The notes: generated from the sequence alone by a model not told the origin. Numbered from the stretch's first letter, positions 12,313 to 24,200 are shown. The stretch is 64,000 nucleotides of DNA from Oryzias latipes (GCF_002234675.1 NC_019864.2:10626129-10690128); one strand, 5' to 3'. A program made the numbers and translations.

Positions 12313-13418
12313 TCACTGGCCAATTTATTAGGCGCACCTGTCCAACTGCTAGTTAATGCAAATTTCTAGTCAGCCAATCACATGGCAGCAAATCAATACA
12401 TTTAGGCATGTAGACATGGTCAAGATGATCTGCTGCAGTTCAAACCGAGCATCAAAATGGGGAAGAAAGGGGATGGAAGTGACTTTGAACATGGTTGTTG
12501 GTGACAGGCTGGTCTGAGTATTCCATTAAGATCTAATGGGATTTTCACCCACAACCAACTCCAGTGGGTGTAAATGCCTTGTTGATGTCAGCAGTCAGAG
12601 AAGAATGACCAGACTGGTTCCAGCTGATAGAACGGCAACGGTAACTCAAACAACCACTAGTTATAACCGAGGTCTAAGAAGAGCATCTCTGAACGCACAA
12701 CAAGTCCAACCTTGAGGCAGATGGACAGGAGACCACCTGCCAGCTAAGAAATGGAAGCTGAGGCTACAATTCACAGAGGATCAAAATGGACAATAGAAGA
12801 TTGGAAAAACTTTGTCTGGTCTGATGAGCGTCCATTTCTGCTGCCACATTGTATGGCAGGCTCAGAACTTGGTGTCAACAACATGAAAGCATGGATCCAT
12901 CCTGGCTCATATCAACAGTTCAGGCAGTTGGTGGTGGTGTCATGGTTTGGGGGACATTTATTGGCACATTTTGGGCCCCTTAGTACCAGTTGAGCATGGT
13001 TTCAACGCCACAGCCTATTGTTGCTGACCATCTCCATCCATTCATGACCACAGTGTACCATCTTCTGATGACTACTTCCAGCAGGATAAGGCTTCATGTC
13101 ATAAAGCTGGAATCATCTCAACTGGTTTCTTGAACACAACAATGAGTTCACTGGACTCTAATGGCCTCCACAGTCACCAGATCTCAACCCAATAGAGCAC
13201 CTTTGGGATGTGGTGGAACAGGAGATTGGCATCATAGATGTGCAGCCGACAAATCTGCAGCAACTGTGTGATTCTGTCATGTCAATATGGACCAAACTCT
13301 CTTAGGTATGTTTCCAGTACCTTGTTGAATCGATGCCACCAAGGATTAAGGCAGTACTGAAGGCAAAAGGAGGTTAAACCCTGTACTAGCAAGGTGGACC
13401 TAAAATAGTGACCGGTGA
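12313..13418 (+). mobile_element. Degenerate Tc1/mariner-type transposon
   Basis: Ends are inverted: TCACTGGCCAATTTATTAGG at the left and the complement of CCTAAAATAGTGACCGGTGA at the right. Within it, 12751-12993 reads NFVWSDERPF and later GGxLLAHFGP, a decayed form of the Tc1 block WSDESRF...GGSVMVWG. About 13165-13260 holds CACAGTCACCAGATCTCAAC and AATAGAGCACCTTTGGGATG, the usual SPDLNPIEHLWD coding block. Frames are broken, so it is a dead copy. Confidence 0.85.
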
Positions 13419-13499
13419 TTTTATGTAAAGTGTTTCTACATATGTCTTCAATGTTATTCCATGCAACAACCCGAGTTGTACTGAGATTTAACAGCCACT

Positions 13500-13953
13500 T
13501 AGGGGTGGAGCTACAGGCGGTAAGGGGGAGCAGTGGCCCCCTCAGCAAAAATTTTTACCCCACCCATTTTTGAGTCAGTGTCATTGTAGGAGCAAAAGGC
13601 CTAGAAACTGTTTAGCTAAGTTCTAGCCCCTTTGATACACTGAGATGTGCGATGCCAGAGTTGACTGAAGCGCCAAGCGGGCTGTCGTTTCCCTAAACGA
13701 CAAAGAAAATGAGTCTGTCACTCCATTATTGACAAAGATTAAGAAATCACTAATACAAGCTTCTTCAAGCATCGCTAAAATAACCAAAGCAGCATTTTTT
13801 ATTAAATAAATACAATAAAAATTAAACTGTTAGAAATGTATAATTCTGATCATTTCATTTGTAATGACGTTCCACTCTGGTGGTTTGCCACCCTTCCATA
13901 GTCTTCTGCCCCTCCCCCACCCCCTCATTTAAAATGTCCTAGCTCCGCCCCTG
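13500..13953. mobile_element. hAT-like non-autonomous element
   Basis: Imperfect inverted ends: TAGGGGTGGAGCTACAGG at the left and the complement of CCTAGCTCCGCCCCTG at the right. No coding frame. Flanks share only CCACT, so the target duplication is decayed. GCTCCGCCCCTG also occurs at 24479-24490. Confidence 0.55.
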
Positions 13954-14984
13954 GGCCCACTATCCAACATTTACTGTACAGGTCTTTAATCGTTTTCCTT
14001 TTGGGTGAATACGAGCCATCTGTGACTTTATTCAGATCACTCAGGAACAGCTCTATATAAAATTCTCAAAACTATCAGTTTTTTACAATTACAATTGCAC
14101 CTACATTTACATCTGTATCCTGTATCTGTTGCTGTAGTACACCAAATGAACTGTTTTAATTTAAGTTGTGGATGGAAGCAGAACACCACTGGGTGTACAG
14201 TTAAAGATCAACACTTAAAACAAGCACAAGGCATAAATAAAAGCATGTTGTACATCACAAATGTGTGAGTCTTTAGAACAAGTTGATAGATCATTTGTAA
14301 GAATACTTTATCAGTTGCGGACTATTTATCAAGTAACAAAGAAGAAATCCTTACAGGTTATCAGCTTAGTGTCCTTGTGGTAGAGTGTCTGCCATGTGAC
14401 TGGAAGATCGTGAGTTCAAATCCAGGCCCAGTCATGCCAAAGACTTTAAAAATAAGCCCCAATGCCTCCCAGCTGTGTCCTCAGCCCCCCCCCCACCCAG
14501 ATGTGTGACAGATAATTGGACTTTAACTTGACTTTAACAAAACATATTATTACACTGTTGCAGGAATGGTTATTGTACATCACACATCATGCAGATTTTT
14601 TTTAGTGTTTTTTGAATACATAAAAAGATAAAAACAGTAACTTGTGTAACTCGTAGAGGAAATTTCGTCTCAAAAGATAAGATAGTTTGCATAACAACTA
14701 TCCCACACATTTAGTCTGTGCACCCCAAGAGAGACACTGGCGGAACTGAAAGAAAATACAAAGATTTAGGTCCGACAACACATGGAATGAACATTTGTTC
14801 TGTTGTGATCCTCCTGTGGGTCATTACTGAGATAGAAAAACATCTCCTCAGGGAAGTTAGGGCATTTTTAGAGGAAGGCTGTCCTCAAAAATCAAATGTC
14901 AAATGGTTGTGTTTAGCTTGTATCAAAACAGCTGTCTTGTGTTTTAGGCTTAGATTACTGTACGTAGTGTATGTTCCTGCTGAC
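13954..14984. other. Intergenic stretch between FOXP and ppp1r3a
   Basis: The genes are divergent (minus, plus). Apart from the SINE head at 14365-14510 I see no repeat or gene. The open frame at 14718-15077 ends before the ppp1r3a start, in another frame, and resembles nothing I know. Confidence 0.4.
14365..14510 (+). repeat. tRNA-derived SINE head
   Basis: GTGTCCTTGTGGTAGAGTGT and GTGAGTTCAAATCCAGGCCC, i.e. A and B box of a tRNA-derived SINE, closely related to 5670-5800. Followed by AATGCCTCCCAGCTGTGTCC and a C-rich run. Confidence 0.65.
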
Positions 14985-14994
14985 CTATTTATAG
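14985..14994 (+). promoter_or_regulatory. MEF2 consensus site upstream of ppp1r3a
   Basis: CTATTTATAG is an exact match to the MEF2 pattern YTAWWWWTAR, 123 bases before the ppp1r3a start codon. Human PPP1R3A is expressed in skeletal and cardiac muscle, where MEF2 acts. An E-box-like CAGTTG lies near 15061. Function is inferred; a TATA role for the same AT-rich core is possible. Confidence 0.5.
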
Positions 14995-15116
14995 TGTTGG
15001 CCCTTGCAACAATGTCATCTGTAACTGGACTCCGTCTGTTAAGTCAGAGCATGTTGAATGTCAGTTGCCAGAAGTAGATGCACTGAAAATTCCCACAGAC
15101 TCTTTGCGAGAGCAGC

Positions 15117-18100
15117 ATGGAGTGTGTGGGACAACTAAGACCTCCTCAGGCCTGCAACCTCCTAGGAGTCCCTGACTTCAATATCTTGGACGTGGATGAA
15201 GATGAGGGGGACTTCATTGCCATCAGGCCCAAATGCTCTCCTCTGCCTCGAAGAAAGAGCTCCATCACGGATGAAGACTTGGAGCCTGATGTTCCCCTGT
15301 GCGGTTCCAGGAGAGTCTCCTTTGCTGACGCCAAAGGCCTCAGCCTGGTGGAGGTGAAGGAGTTTGATACATGGGAGGTGTCCAAACTGCCAGGACAAGA
15401 TGCTTCTGGAGCCACAGCCATAGATGGAGAGGAATACTACCTCTCACCTTTAACTTTTTCCCTCACGTTGTCATCTGAAGAGGTGTTTGCCAAAGTGCTC
15501 GAGCAGAAAATAGAGCTGGAAACAATCGATTTTCTTCCTGGGACCACAATCTTGAAAGGTGTGATCCGTGTCCTCAACATCTCCTACAGTAAGGCGGTTT
15601 TCATCAGAACAACTTTGGACCAATGGGCCACCCACTTTGACCTTTTGGCAGAGTACATCCCCGGCTCCAGCGATGGTGTGACGGACTGCTTCTCCTTTAG
15701 GCTCACCGTAGTGCCTTGGTTCAGGGAACAGGGAGCCAGAGTAGAGTTTTGCCTGCGATATGAAACTCCTGAGGGAACATTCTGGGCTAACAATAATGCC
15801 AGAAACTACGTACTGCTCTGTCACAGAAGGATCAGAGAGGATGCAAACACGCAGCAGAAAGAAAATTTGAATGTGAAAAGCTGCTTGAAGAACATCAGGT
15901 GAGGTGCACCTTTTTTATACTCATGGAGGGGACTTCTAGTAAAAGACAAGACTGGCTGGTTTCTAATAAGCTTTTGTGCATTTAAAAATCTAAACTGAGT
16001 TTGTTTGTTGGTTTTACTGGCAAAATGGAACTTTTAGTTGTCAAAATTACAATGAAATCACGTCATAATGGCTCATTCTAAACAATCAAAAATGATTTAG
16101 TGACGTTTCAAAACTATCTTTAGTATTCAGAATAGCACCCTTTTTAAGTTGTAACCTCCATACGTGACGTATTGCCAGACAGTAGAATCTGGCGTCTCTC
16201 CTGAGAAATGTTTATCTCTAATGGAAATTCATTTTTCAGCTTCCTTTAACCTTCTTGACACATTTTTTATGAGCCAAGTCAGGCAACTGACTGTAGTCAC
16301 TCTTCAATCTTCTTCTGAAACCAAGCTCTGGTGGATTTTCAGGTGTTCCTGCCCTGTTGGAAGGTCCACTGACGCATAAGCTTCATCGTCTTCACAGACA
16401 GCACAACCTATTCTGCTAGGATTTTCTTAACTTGTCATCAAATTAATCTCACCTTCTACAGTATAGATATTGATTGTATAGAAAGCTGAACATCTCCATA
16501 GAATCACCAACCAGGTTTTATAGGCAGAATACTCTCTTGAGCCAAGTGCTCCCCCTTTAATCCTTGTGCTATCCTAGGCACTTTAATATTGGGAGTTGGG
16601 GTCATCTAGACCCACTAGACAGTGCGCTGAACCTTTTTTCTTCAATGATTTGTGATCTTCACTGGTGTCCATGGATTACATGAAATCTTTCCACCTTTAT
16701 CCACCTTTGTCATGGTAGGGAGAACACGTCAATGTAAGGGTGGGGTCATCTAAGATAGCACAAGGGTTAGGCAAACCACTGATACCACAAGCTTCATTTT
16801 ACTTTTAATGACTTTACAGAGCAGAATCTTAAAACTCCACTTTTTTATTCATCATTTTTTTAGTCCATTAGCCACTGAGGCTCATGTGTTCTTCCTATGC
16901 TTTCAGTTGAGCCTTTTCGGCCACCGGCCTCCTCAGGAATCCATTGGCAGCCAATCTGACTTCCTCTTTCTGCCACTGTTGTTTTACTTTGAATTCACAA
17001 ACTCTGCACATCCTTTCCTAAACATCGGATCAATTCTTTATGATGCAATAAATGCTGAATGTTTTCTTCTGTAGAACAAAAATCCTAAGGTTCAATTGGT
17101 CCTAGAATGTGGAAATGAATGTTATAGAACAGCTTTTTTGTTTTTCTGAGTGGTTAAAATGGTTTCATTTTGCCAATAAAGCTAATTTACAGTGAAGCTT
17201 GATCATTTTTGAGTGACAGTGCATCTGTCTTTGCACTATTCCTCTGCAGTACTACCTTATGTGGGGATTCCAGGGATGCAACCATTCACTTTCCTGTTCG
17301 GTCAAACCTTGGTTTTTTGACATTTGCTTATTACAAAAAAACAATAAAAAATGTAAAATTCTGAAAAAGTCTTCTTTTAACTTGCTATAAAGCAAGTGAC
17401 AATGACAAATTTTTTTTTTACTTTTGGCTCATACCAAGCCTGGTGTAATGTAGTAAAACAATCAATTTGTCTTAAATTTAGTACAACGCGTGTTTGACAC
17501 TTTCAATATAAACATGCTGGTATGCAGTAGGGATGCACCTCGTCACTTTCCCCATGATTCAGTTCAATGGTGCAACATAGTTATCAAACCAGAATTGTGG
17601 CATGCCTATGGAATTATACATAAAGATTTAAAAAAAACACACCTATGGATAGAGACTGACTGATGTGGATTTGAACCATTTTACAGTCTCTCCACGGTGG
17701 AAAACGTTTCATCAAAGCAACCTCCATTGCAGGACATGATGACATCAGGTGAATGTTTGTTTTGCAGAATTTCTATCAAAGAAGGTGCCCTATTTTTTGT
17801 CCATTTGAAAGACAACATCTGCACTAAAATAGCAACTTTTGTCTTATTTGTCCAGAAAACTCTTCCCTTAAACTGGAAAGAAGGAAAACTAGCAACAAAT
17901 CTGACGGCCAAGCGGGTCCATCAGCAGAAGAGAAACAGAAATTACTGGTGAGTGACCTAAAACACTTTGAAACGCTCTTCTGACCTTTTTGTACGAGCTA
18001 AATGTGTCAATACCTGCAACAGAAACTCAACGTGTCCATTCACTTTGTGTAACTCTATCATGTGACTGAAGCACAAGTGCCAGCTGTGTAGGACAATGTA

Positions 18101-20901
18101 CCGACAGCCTGCAGGCTGTTAGCCCTTCCTAGGTGCCTTGTATTTTGTCACGTCTGCACTATAAGCTTCAGGCATGTTACTATGTGATGAGCTGCTTTAA
18201 ATATCCCCTCATTCCTTTTTCCTGTTGGAACATGACTAGCGTGTGAGCCCACTGAAATGACTGTTTCCCTGTTGATGGACAGATGGAGGACAGACAAAAC
18301 AGAACCCAACGGAGGCACAGGACGGCTGAACGAATGGACAGGGTGAGGAACTACTTTGCTCAAAGGGATGCTGATGACACTGATAGACATGAAACACCTT
18401 TAGAAACAAAGCAGGCATCTCAAGAAGGAAACTCAGTCTCTGAGGGCTCAGAGTTTGTCTTTGAAGCTTCTGAAAAACTGTGTGAACCTGTTCTTAACGG
18501 AGAACAAGGCTTTGCAGCTAACAAGGAGGTTGAGTTGTCCAAACTCCCATCAGCAGGAGGGGAGAGGGTTGAAGACACACCAAAGAGCCATGTGGATCCA
18601 CTCAATGATCCTGCTCATCTTACAGAGAAGCAAATCCTCAAGGAGTCTGTCACTGAAAGAAGCTGTCAGGATCAAGACAATACAATAACTGAGAGCAGAG
18701 AAAGCTTCACGTTCACAACCGTGGTGGCTCCTCTGTATCAGCAGGTGTTTGGCAGGTTAGATGCTGACGTTCCTAGTGCAGCTGGTGTGGGAAAACAAAC
18801 CAAAGCAAGAATGGATCCCTCTGAGAGGAGACAGACTGAATGCAAACAAACCGTAGACGGTGGAAAATTGGATTGGGAAGATGCAGTGCAGAGTCCAGCC
18901 CAGTCAGAACAGAGATGGACAAAGACCCGTCAGAGTCCACAGCCCCATTCAGCAGACTTGGTAGACGGTCTTGACGGAGTAAACGGTTCTTTAGACACAG
19001 ACTTGTTGAGTTCCCAGACAAAGATAAGGGATAAAGATAGTGACGGTCTCCAGGGAGAGGCGCAAGAAGATGATCTTACCCATGACCGCTTCAAAGCCAT
19101 TGATGGAGCTCTGCCAGCAGAGCGAGCTTGTTTGCACGTTGCAGTCAATGCTGCTGACAGAAATGCAAAGATTGAAACACGAGCTGATCCGAAATCCCTT
19201 CAAAGGGAGTCGGGACGCTCTGGTGACGATGCAGACCAACAGAGCAGCTGTGACTTGGTTGAGGTGACGCAGAACGATGACTTAGCAGAAATAGAGAAAA
19301 ATAAAAACAAATCTTCAACAAAGGAAGACTTGGTAGAAGAAGAAAATGACTCCAATTCTGAAAACTCTGATTTAGTCGTCATTGAAATCAGTTCAAATAG
19401 TCTCGTTTCAAAGCCAGAAACCGATTTTAAAAATGTCAACACAATAGAAACTGAGACGTTCAGTCCACTTGAAGATGAAACCAAACACTCTGCAGTAATA
19501 AATATCCTTTATGAAGTAGCAGAGTCCATGGAAAATAAAAAATCCATAAACATGGATGCATTTGAAGAAACTCTGGAAGAAAATGAACAAAATGGGATGA
19601 CAGATTCCTCAAAACAAGATGGAGATTTCTATTTAGCAGAAATTAATGTGGTGAAAAACTGGGAAATGATGGTTGAGGAGGAGGAAAATAACACATCAAC
19701 GAATGACAAAGACAATGAGCTAATAGGTTTAAATGCAGAGGAATGCAGAGGAATTCAGACAAATAAAATAGATAAAGTAGAGGAAAAACGGATGGCTGCA
19801 GAAATGAAAGCACAGAAGGAGAATAATGCAGCTGCTTTGGAACGCCAAAGGGTCAAAAAACAGGGGGCAACAGGGGTCGAAAAATGCAATGACTCAGAGA
19901 GAGTTCAGGTTGTAATAAAAGAACATTTTTTCGGGGAAAAAAGTGCAGAAGAAAAAGATTTTAAGGCAATGGCGGCTTGCCAAGGTGAGGAGGAAACAAA
20001 GGAAGCAAAAACAGAACAAAACTGCGAGTTTGAGGGAGTTTTGGAGTGGGAGGGTGAGGAAAAGTTGAAAAACATTAACAATGACAAGCAGAATTCAAAT
20101 TGTACACCAGAGAGTTTGGCTGAAAGTTGTGGAGAAAAAGAGAAGGTGCAGGCAGACATGTGTGCGGACAACAGAAATTTTAAGGGCCCAGGTCTTACAC
20201 GAGACGAGGAGGAAGAGGTTGTATCTGTTCCAGGTAGTAATAAAGATGACAGAGAAGATAAGAGGACAGATGATTGCACTCAAGCTGACTACATTCTACA
20301 CAATAAAGATGGTTCTCAGTGTGTTAAAGAAGTCATAGGGAGGCATCTGAGTGAAGAAATGCCCACTTTATCATATGAACGCAACAGTGACCTAACAAGT
20401 CAGAACAGCAGCTCAGCAGAGTCCGACTCAGACGACGAGGTGGAGTTGTACATGTTTCGTCTGAGGGCTGTGGGAACAACAGCACAGGCAGGTAAAGACA
20501 AAGTCAAAGAAGCAGGATTCCCGGCTAGCAAAAGAGCCTCTGCAAGCAGGGCCAGACCCCCATCCCCAGTCTTACCCCCCATCTGCGAATCTGTGGATGA
20601 AGAGCACCACAACAGTGACACTCAGGAGAATCCGTATGCAGCGGGTCCATCACAAGACCACTGCCAAAATGTTTTATGGTGCATATCCTGGAGCAATGTT
20701 TCAAAATCACTGTTATACGTCACTTTGCTGGTGGTGTTCCTGGCTGTGGCAAACCAATATGATTTCCTGGCCTGTTTTGGACTCTATTTGATATCTGTGG
20801 TTTGGCTGTGGTGTCAAGGGGAGAAACAAGCAGTTCAAAACAACAAGAAAGCAGCTCAAGACCAACAAAACTGCCACATTTTAGCTGAAGCAAATTTTTA
20901 A
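15117..20901 (+). CDS. ppp1r3a: Protein phosphatase 1 regulatory subunit 3A (glycogen/SR targeting, muscle type)
   Basis: Three coding exons, 15117-15898, 17881-17947 and 18283-20901, join in phase to 1155 residues (human about 1122). PP1 docking motif RVSF at residues 66-69, preceded by RRKSS; both lie in kinase-type sites as in mammals. Residues about 110-240 form the CBM21 glycogen-binding domain (KGVIRVLNISYSKAVFIRT, VEFCLRYETPEGTFW). The long middle part is acidic, low in complexity and poorly conserved. A C-terminal membrane segment (about 1092-1126, LLYVTLLVVFLAVANQYDF then LYLISVVWLW) matches the PPP1R3A tail that anchors it to sarcoplasmic reticulum. It recruits PP1 to glycogen, activating glycogen synthase. 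The synthase-binding motif reads WANNNARNY, with A where G is usual. The exon-2 acceptor could be 17884 instead. Confidence 0.92.
16561..16766 (+). mobile_element. piggyBac-like MITE, copy 1
   Basis: About 206 bp with inverted ends TCCTTGTGCTATC and GATAGCACAAGGG, TTAA immediately to the left and TTAG to the right, as expected for decayed TTAA target duplication. A subterminal GGTCATCTAGACCC palindrome is present. In ppp1r3a intron 1. Other copies: 21244-21444, 38385-38551 (reversed), 38890-39104. Confidence 0.65.
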
Positions 20902-21132
20902 GACATACTGGTTAGCATCATGGCTTTGAGGACTCACTCCGGTCATCTTTTGAGCTATTTTAAAAAGCATTACCAGTGGTCTTTTAATTACGATCGTGCA
21001 GTTTTTAGCAAAAAAAAAAAGTGTAATATTCTTGGACATAGTTTCCACAGAGCGTCAGGAGAAATTCACCTCTGAGTTATGGGCGGGACTGTTGGAAACC
21101 CCAGCCCCCCTTCGCCTCCCCATTGCTTAGAG

Positions 21133-22011
21133 TAGGGGTTCTCAAAGTTTTTGTTACGGAGACCCAAATTAGGACCTCGACATTAGACTGGGGGCCAATT
21201 TCGGTGAAAAAAATGGATAAACAGAAAAGGTTGTTTTTAGTATCCCTTGTGCTATCCTAGGCACTTTAACATTGGGAGTTGGGTCATCTAGACCCACTAG
21301 ACAGTGGTCTGAACCTTTTTTCTTCGATGATTTGTGATCTTCACTGGTGTCCATGGATTACATGAAATCTTTCCACCTTCATCCACCTTTGTCAGAGGAG
21401 AACACGTCAATGTAAGGGTGGGGTCATCTAAGATAGCACAAGGGATAACTGTAATGACCAAGTGTCATTTGTACAGTTAACCAGGCCCTCCAGATGTTTT
21501 CCCAGTTGCGGTCAGAGGTTGCTGCCCAGATCTTTAACTCGTTCAGGAATTGTATCATGTGACAGACCTTCTTTTGGAACAAACTGGACAAAAAATGTCA
21601 GCTACCATCAGCAGACATTCTTTTTTCCAAAGCTGCAACGTATCTAGCTTTTGTCACAGCTTCACTGAATTTAGTCATTTTTGACTAATGTGTAGCGTAG
21701 TGTCGTTGTAGTTGTTGGAGCTTATTGTTGCGCTCCTCGCTGGCAAATTTGTCATAGCTTTTATGATTTGTAACATAGTGACAATGTTTATTGAATTCTT
21801 TACCTGCTTGCAAATAAGGCACAGGACTTTATCTACACCCATGAAGTACAACAAAGTAAGTATTTGTCCACTTAGCTTGAAAGCGCCTTTTCTCCTCGCC
21901 AACACAATGTTTTTCCTTAAAGAACCTGCTATGGCTCTCTTTCATTGAGGGCCACAAAAAATCTTCCCGCAGGCCACCATTGGCCCCCGGGCCAAACTTT
22001 GAGAACCCCTG
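21133..22011 (+). mobile_element. hAT-like element nested in R1 copy A
   Basis: Inverted ends TAGGGGTTCTCAAAGTTT and the complement of AAACTTTGAGAACCCCTG (one mismatch). Flanked by 8-bp target duplications GCTTAGAG (21125-21132) and GTTTAGAG (22012-22019), 7 of 8 matching. It is 879 bp long and includes the MITE at 21244-21444. No intact transposase frame. Confidence 0.8.
21244..21444 (+). mobile_element. piggyBac-like MITE, copy 2, nested in hAT-like element
   Basis: Same sequence as 16561-16766: CCCTTGTGCTATCCTAGG at the left and AGATAGCACAAGGG at the right. The 63 bases after it (21445-21507) recur exactly after copy 4 at 39105-39167. Confidence 0.8.
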
Positions 22012-22390
22012 GTTTAGAGCTACCTGTTCACACAATCCTGCTAGCTTACAGCCCCTCACACCCCCAACCCAACATTTGCAGTGCAACAAAAATGGCGAAC
22101 AATATTGGAGCTATCCAATTGTACAGAGCCAGACACCAGCTCAGACGGAGCAGAGAACTTTTGGCCCGCCCAGGGTATTTTCCACGTAACACATGAGCTC
22201 TTTTTTGAACAGAATTTTTTTTTATCTGTTCCTGATTTACAACAATTTGAATAAACCATTTCTCAGAAATGTTATTTTAAGATAAATTTTCAATTTTTTT
22301 CTTCCATCATGAGGAAATGCCACAAGAACATGTTAAAAACACCAAAAACACACAATTTGAACTGGGGTGGGCTTTTAAAGTTTTAGCTAC

Positions 22391-22930
22391 TTTACTGTCT
22401 CCTATGTTGGGTTGAATCTAAGTCACCAGATGTTTGACCTTTGTTGCCCCACGACTGCAGGGATATGTGTTTACACCAGAAAGAACATGAAGAAGGAAAA
22501 GAGAAAAATATAATTACAACCGAAATCTTACGACGACGAGGGAAACAAGACTTGTTTATGTCATGGCTGTTCAGAGATTGTGCACTTTACGCAAATGAAA
22601 ATGGGCATTACATATTGTTTGTGACACATTATGAAATAAACACTATATATTCTCAATATGAAGCGTCCGTCATTTGTTGTCAGAGGGTCTCTGCGATTGT
22701 GTTCTCTTGAGCCTCAAACCTCACCAACATCCAAAGAAAAAGATGCATTCTGTGTACGATGTGAAAAAATATGTCTAACAAAACACTTAAAAAAACTTGT
22801 TCTAATATTTACATTATCTTTGAATAAAATCAACCAAAATTCAATTGCAGACATATTATAGGTAATGTAATATAATATAAGGTAGATACAGGAATAAATA
22901 AACATAACTAAATAAGAAAAATGACTAAGT
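22391..22930. other. Intergenic stretch, no gene recognised
   Basis: AT-rich. Short open frames (for example 22441-22710) show no recognisable domain or splice context. The right part merges into the 3' tail of the LINE fragment on the minus strand. Confidence 0.4.
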
Positions 22931-23794
22931 AAAACTGCAGCAGTAGTTCTGCTGTTACGGTTTCTGTGGTTTTGTTCCGTGTTCTTGAGTGGTCAGGAGT
23001 CAGGAGTTCATTAAAGTGACAGCTCGGGGGAAGAAGCTGTCCTTGTGGCGAGTGGTTTTGGTGCGCATTGTTCTAAAGCGCCGCCCTGGCGGGAGGAGGC
23101 TGAAAAGGCAGTTTCCGGGATGAGAGGTGTCTTTTACGAATCTGCCAGCCCGCTTCCTGACTCTGGATCGGTACAGGTCCTGAATAGAGGGAAGGCTGGA
23201 ACCAATAATCCTCTCAGCAGATCTGATGATTCTCCGCAGTCTGTTCCTGTCGTGTCTGGTAGCTGATCCAAACCAGACCGTGATAGATGTGGTCAGGACA
23301 GATTGGATTATTGCCTTGTAGAAGATGAGCAGCACCTCCTGAGGCAGGTTGAACTTCTTGAGTTGTTGCAGGAAGTATAACCTCTGCTGAGCCTTTTTCC
23401 GGACTAAGTCAATGGGACTTAAGGTCCACTTAAGGTTCCATGAGATGGTGGACCCTGGAACCTGTGTAAGTCTGTTGAGGGGACAGTGGTGTTCAGAATT
23501 GTGAGTGGGGGTGTGTGGTAGGGGGTTCCTCCTGAAGTCCACTGTCATCTCCACCGTTTTAAGTGGGTTCAACTCCAGGTGGTTCTGGCTGCACCAGAGG
23601 ACTAGCCGCTCCTCTTCTCCTCTGTATGCATTCTCATCACCATTCCGGATGAGCCCAATGACTGTGGTGTCGTCTGCAAACTTCAAGAGTTTCACAGAAG
23701 GGGCTCCTGATGTGCAGTCGTTTGTGTAGAAGGAGAAAAGCAGAGGGGAGAGAACACACCCCTGGGGGGCGCCAGCGTTAAGGATCCGGGTGCT
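22930..23794 (-). mobile_element. Non-LTR retrotransposon fragment (reverse transcriptase C-terminal part)
   Basis: Minus-strand frame 23695-23000 (231 residues) begins KLLKFADDTTVIGLI, containing the FADD active-site block of reverse transcriptase, then NHLELNPLKTVEMTVDFRR, KAQQRLYFLQQLKKF, SITVWFGSAT, SLPSIQDLYRSR and PPGRRFRTMRT. This is the standard order in the L2/CR1/Rex-type group. The preceding sequence gives GCxLSPLLFSFYTND. It is 5'-truncated near 23794, where a fold-back begins. Confidence 0.85.
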
Positions 23795-23830
23795 GGATGT
23801 AGAGCACCCAGATCCTTTACACTGGCGCCC
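23767..23830. repeat. Inverted repeat (28-bp arms, 8-bp loop) at the LINE 5' end
   Basis: Arms 23767-23794 and 23803-23830 are complementary with three mismatches; each contains GGGCGCCAG and AGGATC. The left arm is LINE sequence and the right arm is the same sequence inverted. Confidence 0.85.
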
Positions 23831-23944
23831 ATAGTTAGGATGTGGAATTCTCAGAGAGAGTCAACAATCTTGCTTGTAATGTTTCTAAAGCTACAGTAGG
23901 AAAGCAAAAGTTTTATTTTTTCAATTAATACCCTTAAGTTTGGA

Positions 23945-24200
23945 CTGGTGTGCAGAAAAAACAAGGTTCGATTCACACGGGGTGCAATGAGCTCAATCCA
24001 GTGCGGGTCCTTGGGCAAGACCCTTCACGCCACGGCCTAACCATGTAGCCACGAGGGGACCAAGTCTGGGTCTCCCTGTGCCTGTCCCCAGCCCGGGTAA
24101 TAAAAACAAGGTTGCGTCAGGAAGGGCATCTGACGCAGAAATCTTTGCCAAACCACCTGTGCAAATCAGTGAAAGCTGATTCGCTGTGGTGATGGGATAT
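23945..24200 (+). repeat. SINE-like repeat (second family)
   Basis: Contains GGTTCGATTCACACGGGGTG (B-box-like), TCCTTGGGCAAGACCCTTCA, and TTGCGTCAGGAAGGGCATCT followed by TTTGCCAAA and a GATTCGCTGTGG end, a sequence seen widely in fish genomes. Confidence 0.65.

Larger units (their letters stand above)
20930..22390 (+). mobile_element. Older DNA-transposon-like repeat (family R1), copy A, interrupted
   Basis: The two outer parts (20930-21132 and 22012-22390) match in order the outer parts of the copy at 61897-63110 (shared words: ACATAGTTTC, GGGCGG, CTAGCTTACAGCCCCTCACA, TGCCACAAGAACATGTTA). The middle is a hAT-like insertion. Begins 29 bases after the ppp1r3a stop, so it probably lies in that gene's 3' UTR. 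Confidence 0.65.

Noticed and set aside
14718-15077. 119-residue frame before ppp1r3a
   Set aside because: In a different frame from ppp1r3a, with no family resemblance and no splice support.
22441-22710. 89-residue frame as a small gene
   Set aside because: No domain, signal or splice context, next to repeats.
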